From: Dolichospermum planctonicum
GTDB taxonomy: Bacteria; Cyanobacteriota; Cyanobacteriia; Cyanobacteriales; Nostocaceae
Assembly (NCBI RefSeq): GCF_005402965.1
Contig: NZ_BJCF01000022.1
Location: 1 to 64,000 of the forward strand
Length of the DNA stretch: 64,000 nucleotides
Direction: 5' to 3'
Shown in pieces: positions 54,841-62,233 of this stretch (positions within the stretch are counted from its first letter, which is position 1; each line of letters opens with the position of its first letter). The position numbers were made by a program, and so were the translations under genes. Below the pieces are notes generated by a model. That model did not search any database and had not been told where the DNA came from. It saw nothing but the letters and a program-made list of their open reading frames with translations.

Positions 54841-55764
54841 TTAGCTAACAGATTGTAACCAAGTTTGTAAATCTGTAACTGAGGTAAAATCTAACAAGGC
54901 TTCTCCTAATTCCTCTAGTTGTGCAACAGGTAATTTTTGGACTTGTTGAATCAATGATGAGTCCATTGTACCAATGCGGCGATTTAACTGACGGATAATC
55001 AGAAGTTGTTCTCCTTGTTGTAGGCCTCGTTGTTCTCCTTCTTGTAGTCCTTCTTGTCTAGCGAGTTCTCGCTCTTGTTGATAAAGTGGTGCTAATCTCA
55101 TAATCAACTCCCTATCTTCTGCTTCTATTTCTGGACTTTGATTTATTCTCAAGTTCTGTTGCAGGTTGTACAGTAATTCTAATGTGATTTTCACATAAGG
55201 CTGATTTGATGGTAACGCAGCTAATTCATCAATTGCTCGTTTTTGTACCGTTCCTCTGCCCAAAAGTCTTAACCACAATGTTTCTGGAATAGGTGGTAAT
55301 TGATGAATGACAATAATTGCTGCGCGGAAAGACTCTGGTAAATAGTATATTCCTGGTAAAGAATCTGATTCCAATATACCATGAAATCCTGATAGCAGTT
55401 TCTTAGACGCTGTGGGTGTGAGAATCCATAATTTAGGAAAATTACTTTCTGCTATTTTGGTTGCATTACGTTTTGCTTCTCGTTTTAATGCACCTCTAAC
55501 TTCTAATGATTTTAATAGACAATCACATATTTCTTCTGTTGAGGCTGGGTTGCGAAATGGTTCAAATATGGCTAGTGTGGTGGCTAGTTTACCTAATAAC
55601 CCTAATGATGCTATATCCGCTTTTTGTTCAGGAAATGGTGTAAATAATACATCTATTTCTCGTACTTCTCCAGATACATGACTGGGTGCTTCTACTTTTC
55701 CATAAGGTTTTAGCAGTTCTTCTAAATAATCTTTGGCGAATTGGTCATGTATAAATCTCGTCAT
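54841..55764 (-). CDS. Rpn/PD-(D/E)XK-like protein with C-terminal DUF4351
   Basis: A 307-residue protein. The N-terminal part (FIHDQFAKDYLEELLKPYG, then VREIDVLFTPF with an acidic DxxF segment) fits the Rpn/YhgA-like PD-(D/E)XK nuclease-transposase family common in cyanobacteria. A Gln/Glu/Gly-rich linker (ARQEGLQEGEQRGLQQGEQ) leads to DUF4351 (LLIIRQLNRRIGTMDSSLIQQVQKL to LLDFTSVTDLQTWL). Homologues promote recombination or are linked with mobile DNA. It lies in the repeat-rich segment next to a CRISPR remnant. Confidence 0.88.
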   Translation of the reverse strand: MTRFIHDQFAKDYLEELLKPYGKVEAPSHVSGEVREIDVLFTPFPEQKADIASLGLLGKLATTLAIFEPFRNPASTEEICDCLLKSLEVRGALKREAKRNATKIAESNFPKLWILTPTASKKLLSGFHGILESDSLPGIYYLPESFRAAIIVIHQLPPIPETLWLRLLGRGTVQKRAIDELAALPSNQPYVKITLELLYNLQQNLRINQSPEIEAEDRELIMRLAPLYQQERELARQEGLQEGEQRGLQQGEQLLIIRQLNRRIGTMDSSLIQQVQKLPVAQLEELGEALLDFTSVTDLQTWLQSVS

Positions 55765-55796
55765 TTATTTGACCTTTACTAATACATACAGCACTA

Positions 55797-55894
55797 TAAG
55801 AGTGTTATGAGGTACATATTTAGCGGGCAAGATGCCCGCACCACAAGAGTTTCATGATTCAACTTTGTACCTCATCAGAGCGGAAAACGCTGTA
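55797..55894. mobile_element. Diverged MITE with TACAGC/GCTGTA ends
   Basis: Starts TACAGC and ends GCTGTA, with the shared core CGGGCAAGATGCCCG and an inverted pair ATGAGGTAC/GTACCTCAT. A diverged relative of the elements at 10154 and 54147. Confidence 0.6.
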
Positions 55895-56167
55895 TATTAA
55901 TTTAACATTTTTGGGGTAATGGCGATCGCTCAAACTAAACAAGGTGCGTTACTAATTCCTCCAGTTGAACAACCGGTAATTTTTGAACCAAATGTTGATT
56001 TTGGCGTTGGGAACTTGGGTCGCTTGCTGGGTAAGGGTTTCGGGGGTTTTTTCCCGCTCTCGATTGGTGGTTTTACCACTTTTTTTCCTGACATAAGGCT
56101 AACGCCACGCTTCGCTGTCGGAAACTGTCTCTAGACACTTTGCCGGGTAAGGGTTTAAAATTGAGGG

Positions 56168-56333
56168 GTTCCCACTCGCTGGGGACATTAATTGAATGGA
56201 AACAATCGTCTATTTGATTGTTAATGTCTATTGTTTGTTTGTCCCCACTCGCTGGGGACATTAATTCAATGGAAAACCGCCTAGGGGCGAACGGCAGGAA
56301 AGCCCCTGCTGGGGATATTAATTGAATGGAAAC
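56168..56333 (-). CRISPR. Short degenerate CRISPR array (three repeats)
   Basis: Repeats of 36 bases at 56168-56203, 56241-56276 and 56298-56333. Repeat 2 differs from repeat 1 at three positions; repeat 3 keeps only the GGGGATATTAATTGAATGG half well. Spacer 1 is 37 bases (normal), the second gap is only 21. The repeat contains a perfect 6-bp stem GTCCCC/GGGGAC in repeat 2. Read on the minus strand it begins GTTTCCATTCAATTAATGTC, the style of Nostocales repeats. No cas gene is in the window. Confidence 0.75.
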
Positions 56334-56442
56334 AATTCTTAATAAAGTTATGAAAACATGATCAAAAAAGTCCCGCAGGTTGGGTAGAACGCAGTCAAAC
56401 CCAAGCAACAAATTGAAATGGTTAATAACATCATCTCACTAT

Positions 56443-57843
56443 TTATTTTCCCTGCAAGGGGAAAAAGTCATAGTTAGCAGTTGAGTTTTTACTTGGTTGC
56501 ACTTTGACTAATATTGCCTTACCCTTAATATCACCAGATTCTTGAAATTCAATCTTGCCTGTAGCACCATTGACAAAGAAATCTGGACTATGTAGCACCT
56601 TTTGTAATGCTTCACGGGTATAACCTTGTTGTAAACCTTTAGCGATCGCCATAGTTGCATCATAGGCTGTTGCTGAACGCCAATTCACAGTTCCTCCCCA
56701 AAGTTTTCTAGCTTTTTCAGGAAAAGGATTACCAGAAATGGCCTTTGGATGCCAAGGTACAGTAATAACCATACCGTTAATATCAGATTTCCCCGATTTT
56801 AATGTTTGAAAGGTGTATAATGTCGGACTACCAAACAGCGCTAACTTACCTTGATTTGCTGCTGCTAGTTCTAAAGCCCGGTTAATTCTACCAACATAGG
56901 GAGCTAATACCAACCCATCAGCACCACTACTAATTAATTGAGAAATTATGGTAGTAGAGTTAAAATCAGGAGCGGAAAAATCGCACTTGGTGGGATTAAT
57001 TTTACCACCACCAGCTACGATATTTTTGGCGTACTCATCCTTAAAAGATTGATTATCAATAGATTTGGAATCTAAACACAAAGCAATATTAGTTTTACGG
57101 GCGGTTTTTAAGGTATAAACAGCCAGAGGTTCGGCCTGGGAACTAATATTGGGGACCGTGCGAAATATATAGCTACCAATACCAGAGAGATTTTGAGCGA
57201 AACTAGTAGGAGAAATCATCACTAGTCCTCCCTGCTGATATATTGGTGCAGCCGCAATAGAAGCATTACTAGCGTTATGTCCAACTATAGCCAGAATACT
57301 GGAATCATAGACAAAATGCGTCGCTATTTTTTGGGTTTGGGTGGGATCATTATCATCATTAGCGATCGCTACTTGCAAAAATTTACCATTAATGCCACTA
57401 TTACGATTTACCTCATCTTGAGCCTGAGCCACACCCCGCAGAATCTCCTTGGCTACATTTAGATTTCCGCCGATGGGTACACTCACGGCAATTTTGATAT
57501 ATTTACTACTATTGTCCAGGGAGTTATTGAGATAAATCAAACTTTCTGGATCATTTTGATTTTGGCGCAAAGATGCTTGAAAATTGCTTCTAGCATTATC
57601 AAAATTACCCTGAGCAAAGGCTTGTACTCCTCTTTCCTTATCAGAGTTGATTTGATCAGTAATTAAAATCTTCTCACCTAAACTGATTCGCCCTGGTTTA
57701 GAATCGGAATCAGGAGAAACATTAGCTTCTTTCTCAAAAACGCGAGGTGTGAATTGATTCCACAACCAAAAGCCCAAGCCCAGCAACGCGGTCGTAAACA
57801 GCAGGGAAAGAATTAGCAGTTTTGTTTCATTTTGATGATTCAT
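56443..57843 (-). CDS. ABC-type periplasmic binding protein (branched-chain amino acid/receptor family)
   Basis: A 466-residue protein with an N-terminal membrane anchor (LLILSLLFTTALLGLGFWLW), a short TPR-like helical region (QAFAQGNFDNARSNFQASL, about 75-93) and a type I periplasmic-binding fold (IKIAVSVPIGGNLNVAKEILRGVAQAQDEVN, GHNASNASIAAAPIYQQGGLVMISPTS). This is the LivJ/receptor-family ligand-binding class. No permease or ATPase gene is adjacent, so it may be an orphan binding protein or a sensor. The ligand is unknown. Confidence 0.88.
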   Translation of the reverse strand: MNHQNETKLLILSLLFTTALLGLGFWLWNQFTPRVFEKEANVSPDSDSKPGRISLGEKILITDQINSDKERGVQAFAQGNFDNARSNFQASLRQNQNDPESLIYLNNSLDNSSKYIKIAVSVPIGGNLNVAKEILRGVAQAQDEVNRNSGINGKFLQVAIANDDNDPTQTQKIATHFVYDSSILAIVGHNASNASIAAAPIYQQGGLVMISPTSFAQNLSGIGSYIFRTVPNISSQAEPLAVYTLKTARKTNIALCLDSKSIDNQSFKDEYAKNIVAGGGKINPTKCDFSAPDFNSTTIISQLISSGADGLVLAPYVGRINRALELAAANQGKLALFGSPTLYTFQTLKSGKSDINGMVITVPWHPKAISGNPFPEKARKLWGGTVNWRSATAYDATMAIAKGLQQGYTREALQKVLHSPDFFVNGATGKIEFQESGDIKGKAILVKVQPSKNSTANYDFFPLQGK

Positions 57844-58130
57844 AATCGCTTTTTAGCTATGTTTTGGATTTATATTTCAGTGCATACCGCTATGTTGCCA
57901 TTTTGCCTATATAAACAGCACATAATTAAATTTTAGTAAAATTTTGGTAAAACCAGTACAAACCCAGTAGACTCAGACAAGCTATAAGTGTAATGTTTAT
58001 TCAGCAATTCAATAATTATCAATTCTTAACAAAGTCATCGAAAGTTGACAAATATAGTATAAAGAGTTGGCAACATTAAGTAAAAACAGTAAACAATAAC
58101 CATAGCCGCACAAATAAGTTTTTTTAAACC
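57844..58130. other. Divergent promoter region
   Basis: Region between the binding-protein and glucan phosphorylase genes. A+T-rich; nothing specific recognised. Confidence 0.45.
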
Positions 58131-60695
58131 ATGCAGCCAATTCGCACTTTTAACGTATCTCCTTCACTACCTTCCAGACTAGAACCCCTGCGGAAACTAG
58201 CTTATAATCTCCATTTTGATTGGAATGTGGAGAGTAAAGACCTATTTCGCCGTTTAGACCCCGATTTATGGGAATCAAGCCACCATAACCCAGTATTAAT
58301 GTTGGGAACTATCAGCCAAAAGCGATTATTAGAAGTTGTCGAAGATGACGGCTTTTTAGCGCAAGTAGACCGAGCAGCCCGGCAATTAGAAGATTATTTG
58401 CAGGAGCGGACTTGGTATAAAAAACAAAGAGAGCAGCCGCAAAAAGAATGTTACGCCTATTTTTCCGCTGAATTTGGCCTAGTAGATTGCTTACCTGTCT
58501 ATTCCGGTGGTTTAGGTGTCCTCGCAGGAGATCATCTTAAATCAGCTAGTGATTTGGGATTACCGCTAGTGGGCGTAGGTTTACTGTATCAACAGGGCTA
58601 CTTTGCTCAGTATCTCAATGCAGATGGTTGGCAGCAGGAACGCTATCCCATCAATGACTTCTATAATATGCCTTTGCATTTGGAGCGCAATGCCGATGGT
58701 TCAGAATTACGAATTGCGGTAGACTACCCAGGACGCAAGGTATATGCACGAGTATGGCGTGTGCAAGTGGGAACAGTCCCCTTGTATATGCTTGATACCA
58801 ATATCGAACCTAACAAGGCTTATGACCATGATATCACCGACCAATTGTATGGTGGTGATATAGATATGCGTATCCACCAGGAAATTATGCTGGGCATAGG
58901 TGGTGTGCAAATGCTCAAGGCCTTGGGTTATGAAGTGACTGCTTACCACATGAATGAAGGCCATGCTGCTTTCTCGGCTTTGGAACGCATTCGCATTCTC
59001 ATTCAAGAAGCCGGACTAAATTACAGACAAGCTAGACAGGTGGTATGTTCTAGTAATATTTTCACTACTCACACACCAGTCCCCGCAGGTATTGATTTAT
59101 TTTCTCCTGATAAGATATTGCATTATTTGGGCTATTATGCAGATATCTTTGGTTTACCCAAGGAGCAGTTTTTAGGTCTGGGACGAGAAAATACTGGTGA
59201 TTTGTCGAGTCCCTTCAGTATGGCAGTATTAGCCCTGAAAATGGCAACATTCTCTAACGGTGTAGCACAATTACATGGCGTTGTTTCCCGACAAATGTTC
59301 CAAGGCTTGTGGCAAAAAGTTCCTGTGGACGAAGTGCCAATTACCGCTATTACTAACGGTGTTCATGCCCGTAGTTGTGTAGCTAAATCTACTCAAGAAT
59401 TGTACGATCGCTATCTTGGTCCAAATTGGTCATCAGCACCAGCAGATAACCAATTATGGGAACGAATGGATGCAATTCCCGACGAAGAATTGTGGCGGAA
59501 TCATGAACGCTGCCGTTTGGATATGGTATTGTACGTTAGGGAACATTTAGTTAAACATCTGCGCGATCGCGGTGCATCTGCCTCCGATATTGCCCAAGCC
59601 CAGGAAGTGCTTGACCCTAACGTTTTAACAATTGGGTTTGCTCGTCGCTTTGCTACTTATAAACGCGCTACCTTATGGATGCGTGATTTAGACCGCATTA
59701 AACGAATCTTATTGAGTAACAAAAACCGCAAAGTCCAGTTTGTAATTGCGGGGAAAGCTCACCCCAAAGATATCCCTGGTAAAGAATTGATTCGGGATAT
59801 CAATCACTTTATCCGGGAACACCATTTAGAAAAACAGGTAGTATTTGTTCCCAACTACGATATTCACATCGCCCGTTTAATGGTAGCAGGTTGTGATATT
59901 TGGTTAAATACTCCCCGTCGTCCTAGAGAAGCCTCCGGTACAAGTGGTATGAAAGCCGCTATGAATGGACTACCCAATTTAAGTGTACTTGATGGTTGGT
60001 GGGATGAAGCAGATTATGTCCGCACCGGGTGGGCTATTGGCCACGGAGAAAATTACGAAGATCCTAATTACCAAGATGAAATAGAAGCTAACGCCCTTTA
60101 TGAGTTACTAGAAAAGGAAGTTATCCCCTTATTCTATGATCATCGTGATGGTGATGGCTTACCTCGTCCTTGGGTAGCAAAAATGAAAGATGCAATTCGC
60201 TTGAATTGTCCATTTTTTAATACAGCCCGGATGGTGCGAGAATATGCAGTCAGAGCCTATTTCCCAGCCAGCGATCGCTATCATACCTTAACTGTTGACA
60301 ATTATGTCCCAGCCAAGGAATTAGCGGCTTGGAAGGCGAAATTAGGCGAACACTGGTTTAGTATCAGAATTAAGGATCTTGAGGTATCCGCAGCATCAGA
60401 CATTAAAGTTAATCAAACCGTAGCCGTCAAAGCTAAAGTTGATTTAGCAACTTTGAGTAACGATGATGTACAAGTAGAACTATATCAAGGTTCTATAGAT
60501 GCCCATGGGGATATTGTTAATGCTGTACCTGTAGTAATGGATTATCAAGGGCAAAACCCAGAGAATTTAAGTGTTTATACAGCAAATATCACTTACACCA
60601 CCTCTGGTTTACAAGGCTTGTCTTTGCGCGTCTTACCTCGCAATAAATACCTTTCTAGTCCTTACGAACCCAGATTAATCGCTTGGGCTGAATAA
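58131..60695 (+). CDS. glgP: Alpha-glucan phosphorylase (GlgP family, DUF3417 type)
   Basis: Releases glucose-1-phosphate from glycogen or maltodextrin using phosphate and pyridoxal phosphate. The 854 residues belong to the alpha-glucan family with an N-terminal DUF3417 (LRKLAYNLHFDWNVESKDLFRRLDPDLW). Then YFSAEFGLVDCLPVYSGGLGVLAGDHLKSASDLG and the cofactor-binding REASGTSGMKAAMNGLPNLSVLDGWWDE, with Lys in SGMK as the pyridoxal site. A C-terminal extension of about 90 residues is beta-rich. Acts in glycogen turnover at night. Followed by a hairpin at 60705-60732. Confidence 0.94.
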   Translation: MQPIRTFNVSPSLPSRLEPLRKLAYNLHFDWNVESKDLFRRLDPDLWESSHHNPVLMLGTISQKRLLEVVEDDGFLAQVDRAARQLEDYLQERTWYKKQREQPQKECYAYFSAEFGLVDCLPVYSGGLGVLAGDHLKSASDLGLPLVGVGLLYQQGYFAQYLNADGWQQERYPINDFYNMPLHLERNADGSELRIAVDYPGRKVYARVWRVQVGTVPLYMLDTNIEPNKAYDHDITDQLYGGDIDMRIHQEIMLGIGGVQMLKALGYEVTAYHMNEGHAAFSALERIRILIQEAGLNYRQARQVVCSSNIFTTHTPVPAGIDLFSPDKILHYLGYYADIFGLPKEQFLGLGRENTGDLSSPFSMAVLALKMATFSNGVAQLHGVVSRQMFQGLWQKVPVDEVPITAITNGVHARSCVAKSTQELYDRYLGPNWSSAPADNQLWERMDAIPDEELWRNHERCRLDMVLYVREHLVKHLRDRGASASDIAQAQEVLDPNVLTIGFARRFATYKRATLWMRDLDRIKRILLSNKNRKVQFVIAGKAHPKDIPGKELIRDINHFIREHHLEKQVVFVPNYDIHIARLMVAGCDIWLNTPRRPREASGTSGMKAAMNGLPNLSVLDGWWDEADYVRTGWAIGHGENYEDPNYQDEIEANALYELLEKEVIPLFYDHRDGDGLPRPWVAKMKDAIRLNCPFFNTARMVREYAVRAYFPASDRYHTLTVDNYVPAKELAAWKAKLGEHWFSIRIKDLEVSAASDIKVNQTVAVKAKVDLATLSNDDVQVELYQGSIDAHGDIVNAVPVVMDYQGQNPENLSVYTANITYTTSGLQGLSLRVLPRNKYLSSPYEPRLIAWAE

Positions 60696-60704
60696 GCACA
60701 TAAT

Positions 60705-60732
60705 GTAGAGATGTTATATAAAACGTCTCTAC
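60705..60732 (+). terminator. Hairpin after the glucan phosphorylase gene
   Basis: GTAGAGATGTT (60705-60715) pairs with AACGTCTCTAC (60722-60732) with one mismatch. There is no T-tract, and the arms resemble the inner palindrome at 54384-54497, so it may be a repeat doubling as terminator. Confidence 0.55.
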
Positions 60733-60760
60733 AAAAACTGTTAAACATTAGCACGTAAAT

Positions 60761-60806
60761 TTAACCAATAGTTTTTAACCAATAGTTTTTAACCAAAACT
60801 TTTTAA
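60761..60806. repeat. Tandem repeat of a TTAACCAATAGTTTT unit
   Basis: Two and a half direct copies of a 17-bp unit between the glucan phosphorylase gene and the secreted hypothetical gene. No function suggested. Confidence 0.65.
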
Positions 60807-60844
60807 CTCAATGTAAATTCAGGTAATATTTAATCAAAAAAACT

Positions 60845-61234
60845 CTACTTTTTCACAGATTGAAGTAAACGATTTAAGATGATTTTACCTTGGGAATCAA
60901 TTACCTGAACACGAATAAATTTGGGATCACTTGGTTTCCAAATTACTTGATATTTTGTACCATTATTATTCCAAGTGTATATTTGACGTTGTTTAGTTCC
61001 AGAAGCGACAGCACCAGATAAACTGATATTAGAATTACTTTTACGGTTTTCGCCATAATAGTAATAAGAATTATTTGTAAAACCTAAAGTCACAGTCCAA
61101 TCTTTATCCGTAAATTCACCCGCTGGATAATCAAACTTTTTCACAGCCATAGCTTGATTAGGAATGGCCATATCAATAATTGCAGGTGTAGAAATTCCCA
61201 AAATTGTTGATAAAATGATAGCTTTGTAGTTCAT
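60845..61234 (-). CDS. Small secreted protein of unknown function
   Basis: A 129-residue protein from ATG 61234 (MNYKAIILSTILGISTPAIID). The signal peptide is cleaved near QAMA, and the mature part is beta-rich with Tyr/Asn clusters (FTNNSYYYYGENRKSNSNISLSG). It ends RVQVIDSQGKIILNRLLQSVKK. No family recognised; likely periplasmic or extracellular. The open frame to 61285 is not needed. The methyltransferase gene lies 67 bases upstream on the same strand. Confidence 0.7.
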   Translation of the reverse strand: MNYKAIILSTILGISTPAIIDMAIPNQAMAVKKFDYPAGEFTDKDWTVTLGFTNNSYYYYGENRKSNSNISLSGAVASGTKQRQIYTWNNNGTKYQVIWKPSDPKFIRVQVIDSQGKIILNRLLQSVKK

Positions 61235-61300
61235 AATCTTTGCTTTGACAAATCTTAAGTTATCTGATTGTGTGTTTACTAGCAAGCAAAATCATTTACA

Positions 61301-61951
61301 TTATGCTGTAGTTTCTTCTTCCTGAGAAATTCTAGAATTAAATAACTTAGGGAAGAACAAACCAGAGTTTTCTTTGTATTCCGCAAACTCAGGATATCGA
61401 GATAAAGATTTATCTTTTTTCAGCATATTGGGAACAAAGATCATGGCTATGAATAACCCCTGAATCAAGAAAGGTAGCCAATGTTGAGTTAATATAGAAA
61501 AAGCCAGATAAATCAACACTTCTCCCAAGTAATTAGGATTACGACATTTAGCAAAAAAACCTTCTGTAATTAATCCAGTTTTATGCTTAAGAGTATAGTA
61601 TTTTTGGGCATCACTAGCAAAATGTAAAAATACCCCAGTGATATTCAAAGCAATAGCAGCAGCTACTAATGGTAAAGGTGGAACAGTACCACTACTAATG
61701 AGAATAAATGGCGCTACCCAGTACAAACAAAGTATAAAAAAGTTAATAATTCCTTGAGAAGTGGGAATTTCCTGCTCCCATTGCTTATCTGGAAATATGC
61801 TATCTTTTATTAACCAAAGAAAACCATAAGTACCGTGAAGGGAAAGATAAACCCAAGCTCCAATAGTAAAATTGTGGTATAAAACCATTAATCCTAATAC
61901 GATAGCAAATGTTAGACCTTTGTGAAAATTAATGGGATGCTTTATTTTCAT
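61301..61951 (-). CDS. Isoprenylcysteine/phospholipid methyltransferase-like membrane protein
   Basis: A 216-residue membrane protein with about five helices. The diagnostic CRNPNYLGEVLIYLAFSIL resembles the RxPxYxGE motif of the isoprenylcysteine carboxyl-methyltransferase and phospholipid N-methyltransferase families, which bind AdoMet at the membrane face. The C-terminus RYPEFAEYKENSGLFFP is also typical. The substrate is unknown; a lipid, quinone or carotenoid precursor is possible. Confidence 0.85.
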   Translation of the reverse strand: MKIKHPINFHKGLTFAIVLGLMVLYHNFTIGAWVYLSLHGTYGFLWLIKDSIFPDKQWEQEIPTSQGIINFFILCLYWVAPFILISSGTVPPLPLVAAAIALNITGVFLHFASDAQKYYTLKHKTGLITEGFFAKCRNPNYLGEVLIYLAFSILTQHWLPFLIQGLFIAMIFVPNMLKKDKSLSRYPEFAEYKENSGLFFPKLFNSRISQEEETTA

Positions 61952-62016
61952 ATTTTAGTTTTTGTTGATTTCCTGTAGACTGGTGTTATCCTTAAAAGTT
62001 AAGGACGGAATCTACC

Positions 62017-62157
62017 ATGAAAGTAGCAGGAAACGAACAAAGGAAAATCCTCAATTGGGATGAATTGAGATTAGTGTTTGATAAGGGTTTGACTAACCCA
62101 CGCGACATAATCAAACATGATTTCTGGACATTGTGCTTTGTTAATTTTATGGTCTAA
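62017..62157 (+). CDS. Doubtful 46-codon ORF
   Basis: ATG 62017 with AAGGA at 62000-62004 opens MKVAGNEQRKILNWDELRLV and continues FDKGLTNPRDIIKHDFW to TAA at 62157. It has a reasonable ribosome binding site and soluble, charged composition, but no recognised family. It may be a fragment of a longer gene or an antitoxin-sized protein. Confidence 0.35.
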   Translation: MKVAGNEQRKILNWDELRLVFDKGLTNPRDIIKHDFWTLCFVNFMV

Positions 62158-62233
62158 GTATATCAGGGGTTTTAGGTGTTATTTAGTATTAATTTATCAA
62201 ACGAAGTCTAAGAGAGCCAGTAAAATTTGCATT

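Larger units (their letters stand above)
55765..56442. other. Gene-free stretch with MITE and CRISPR remnant
   Basis: Holds a diverged MITE (55797-55894), a doubtful short ORF (55919-56134) that runs into repeat sequence, the CRISPR-like array (56168-56333) and a partial GTTGGGTAGAACG repeat near 56380-56403. Confidence 0.6.

Noticed and set aside
55919-56134. 71-codon ORF before the CRISPR remnant
   Set aside because: Gly/Phe/Pro-rich, and its end is encoded by repeat DNA (AACGCCACGCTTCGCT). It has a weak start context only; probably not a gene.
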